A stretch of 64,000 bases of DNA. Origin: Pseudoalteromonas shioyasakiensis. Its GTDB lineage: Bacteria; Pseudomonadota; Gammaproteobacteria; Enterobacterales; Alteromonadaceae. Position 1 is the stretch's first letter; the number at the start of each line of letters is the position of its first letter. The position numbers were made by a program, and so were the translations under genes. The stretch covers positions 3,654,501-3,718,500 of the forward strand of contig NZ_CP077770.1 of NCBI RefSeq assembly GCF_019134595.1, read 5' to 3'. A model generated the notes under the pieces. The model worked only from the letters and a program-made list of their open reading frames with translations. It was not told the origin of the DNA and searched no databases. This document shows positions 63,020 to 64,000 of this stretch, one piece after another.

Positions 63020-63490
63020 AACCTGTAGAAACGGGTCTACCCTGCGATGACCCGTACTATCAAAAACGACAAACAAACGCGATATAAAATCGCTGCTACG
63101 ACCCCTGTAGCAGCGGGTTTACCCCGCATTGAACTCTACGTTAAACCTCAACAAAAGAAACAAATATACGCGATATAAAATCGCAACTACGCCCCTTGTA
63201 GCTGCGGGTTTACCCCGCGTTGAACCCAACGTTAAACCTCAACAAAAGAAACAAATATACGCGATATGAAATCGCTGCTACGACCCCTGTAGCAGCGGGT
63301 TTACCCCGCGTTGCCCCCTCACCGAACCCAACGTTAAACCTCAACAAAAGAAACAAATATACGCGATATAAAATCACTGCTACGACCACTGTAGCAGCGG
63401 GTTTACCCCGCGTTGACCCCCGAATCGAACCCAACGTTAAACCTCAACAAAAGAAGCAAATATACGCGATGTAAAATCGCTGCTACGCTT
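63020..63490 (+). repeat. REP array (four units plus partial ends) beside a RAYT gene
   Basis: Gap 63013-63523 holds four repeats about 91-102 bases apart. REP cores begin with GTAG at 63107, 63198, 63289 and 63391, each followed by the palindrome GCGGGtttaCCCCGC. Each is preceded by GCTGCTAC, which pairs with GTAGCAGC, and by GCGAT/ATCGC around ATAAA. A decayed core lies at 63025-63045, and a left half-unit ends the array at about 63490. The spacer between cores also repeats, so the array grew by unit duplication. Confidence 0.88.
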
Positions 63491-63523
63491 TATTAATTGA
63501 TTTATCAAAGCTAAGGAAAGCCG

Positions 63524-63973
63524 ATGAACAAATCATACTTACTCAGAAAAGGCAGAGTTTCTGTAGCAAATCACTATTATGCGCTAACGTTTGTTTGCCA
63601 CAACCGAGCAAATCATTTAAATAACTTCTTCGTTAACCGTCAGATTATCCATCAAATGCGGCAACTTGAGGCTGAAGGCCTCATCAATTCAAATACCTTC
63701 GTGTTGATGCCAAACCACATGCACTGGTTAATTCAATTATCTGATGTGTATTCATTAAGTGAATTTGTTCGAAGGTTCAAAGGGCGAACCGCGTCCATTT
63801 TTAGGAAGTTCAATCAACAAAGGCTATGGCAAAAGGGGTTTTATGATCATCAAATTAGAGATGAAGATGACTTACTTAGCAATGCACGTTATATAATCGC
63901 CAACCCATTAAGAGCTGGTTTAGTCAAAGATATTGCGTGCTATCCTTTTTGGGATAGCACTTTCATGAAGTAA
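63524..63973 (+). CDS. REP-associated tyrosine transposase (RAYT)
   Basis: The 149-residue Y1/HUH transposase has the His-hydrophobic-His pair H65-M66-H67 in LMPNHMHWL and catalytic Tyr123 in NARYIIANPLRAGLV. RAYTs are domesticated relatives of IS200/IS605 that bind and mobilise REP sequences; the adjacent array supports the match. It is full length and seems intact. A perfect 9-base inverted repeat (63937-63945 with 63952-63960) lies inside the last codons. Confidence 0.9.
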   Translation: MNKSYLLRKGRVSVANHYYALTFVCHNRANHLNNFFVNRQIIHQMRQLEAEGLINSNTFVLMPNHMHWLIQLSDVYSLSEFVRRFKGRTASIFRKFNQQRLWQKGFYDHQIRDEDDLLSNARYIIANPLRAGLVKDIACYPFWDSTFMK

Positions 63974-64000
63974 TATTCCAGCTATACGAAATCAACCAAG

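Noticed and set aside
63210..63474. Open frames on both strands in the REP array
   Set aside because: They mirror the repeat units and have no start signals.
63020..63490. Possible CRISPR array
   Set aside because: The spacers between cores are themselves repeats, the units contain long palindromes and there is no cas gene; a RAYT lies beside it.

Overview
The window reads as chromosomal DNA from a marine gammaproteobacterium of the Alteromonadales, most like Pseudoalteromonas. This rests on recognised proteins (a TonB-dependent receptor, a GbpA-type chitin-binding fragment, Fur-controlled haem genes, RbgA, YaeQ, YdbS/YdbT) and moderately low GC by eye; no rRNA or tRNA gene is seen to confirm it. 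It is mostly ordinary metabolic and envelope chromosome with a few unusual regulatory and repeat loci.

1-7135: a ketone-body operon on the minus strand (GntP permease, secreted MetX-like hydrolase, 3-hydroxybutyrate dehydrogenase, CoA-transferase subunit A running off the left edge), beside a TonB-dependent receptor and a LuxR-type response regulator. 7166-14486: a tripartite ABC exporter (HlyD adaptor, ATPase, MacB-like permease) followed by its own NtrC-type regulator and histidine kinase; a -24/-12 sigma-54 promoter and a perfect palindrome lie upstream. 14586-20192: two near-identical DUF547 lipoproteins and a DUF3857/transglutaminase membrane protein. 20189-23638: a PutP-like hybrid sensor kinase.

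23759-24350: two tandem copies of a Fur-box-controlled small RNA, each about 216 nt, with its own sigma-70 promoter and terminator, a covarying hairpin and the 10-nt core ACATTGCTCA shared with RyhB. This is the most interesting element. 24373-30228: housekeeping genes (RbgA, YaeQ, lipase-like hydrolase, Dps, oligopeptidase B). 30265-30591: a MITE-like tandem repeat. 30654-31446: a class I cyclic-di-GMP riboswitch in front of what looks like the tail of a GbpA chitin-binding protein that has lost its secretion signal and LPMO domain.

31549-46932: an RND efflux pair, a secreted zinc metalloprotease, a PQ-loop protein, a TPR lipoprotein, a gluzincin/propeller protein, a small Fur-linked membrane protein, YdbS/YdbT and a hexose-phosphate mutarotase. 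47261-52673: MarR regulator, coiled-coil porin, then a Fur-boxed iron/haem locus (haem oxygenase, DUF454, PepSY, DUF2271, DUF4198). 53365-55659: DoxX, pirin, LysR. 55654-63012: arabinan/arabinose utilisation (SMP-30 lactonase, TauE/SafE, XylB-like sugar dehydrogenase, FadR-type GntR, sodium/sugar symporter, two GH43 enzymes). 63020-63973: a REP array next to its REP-associated tyrosine transposase.
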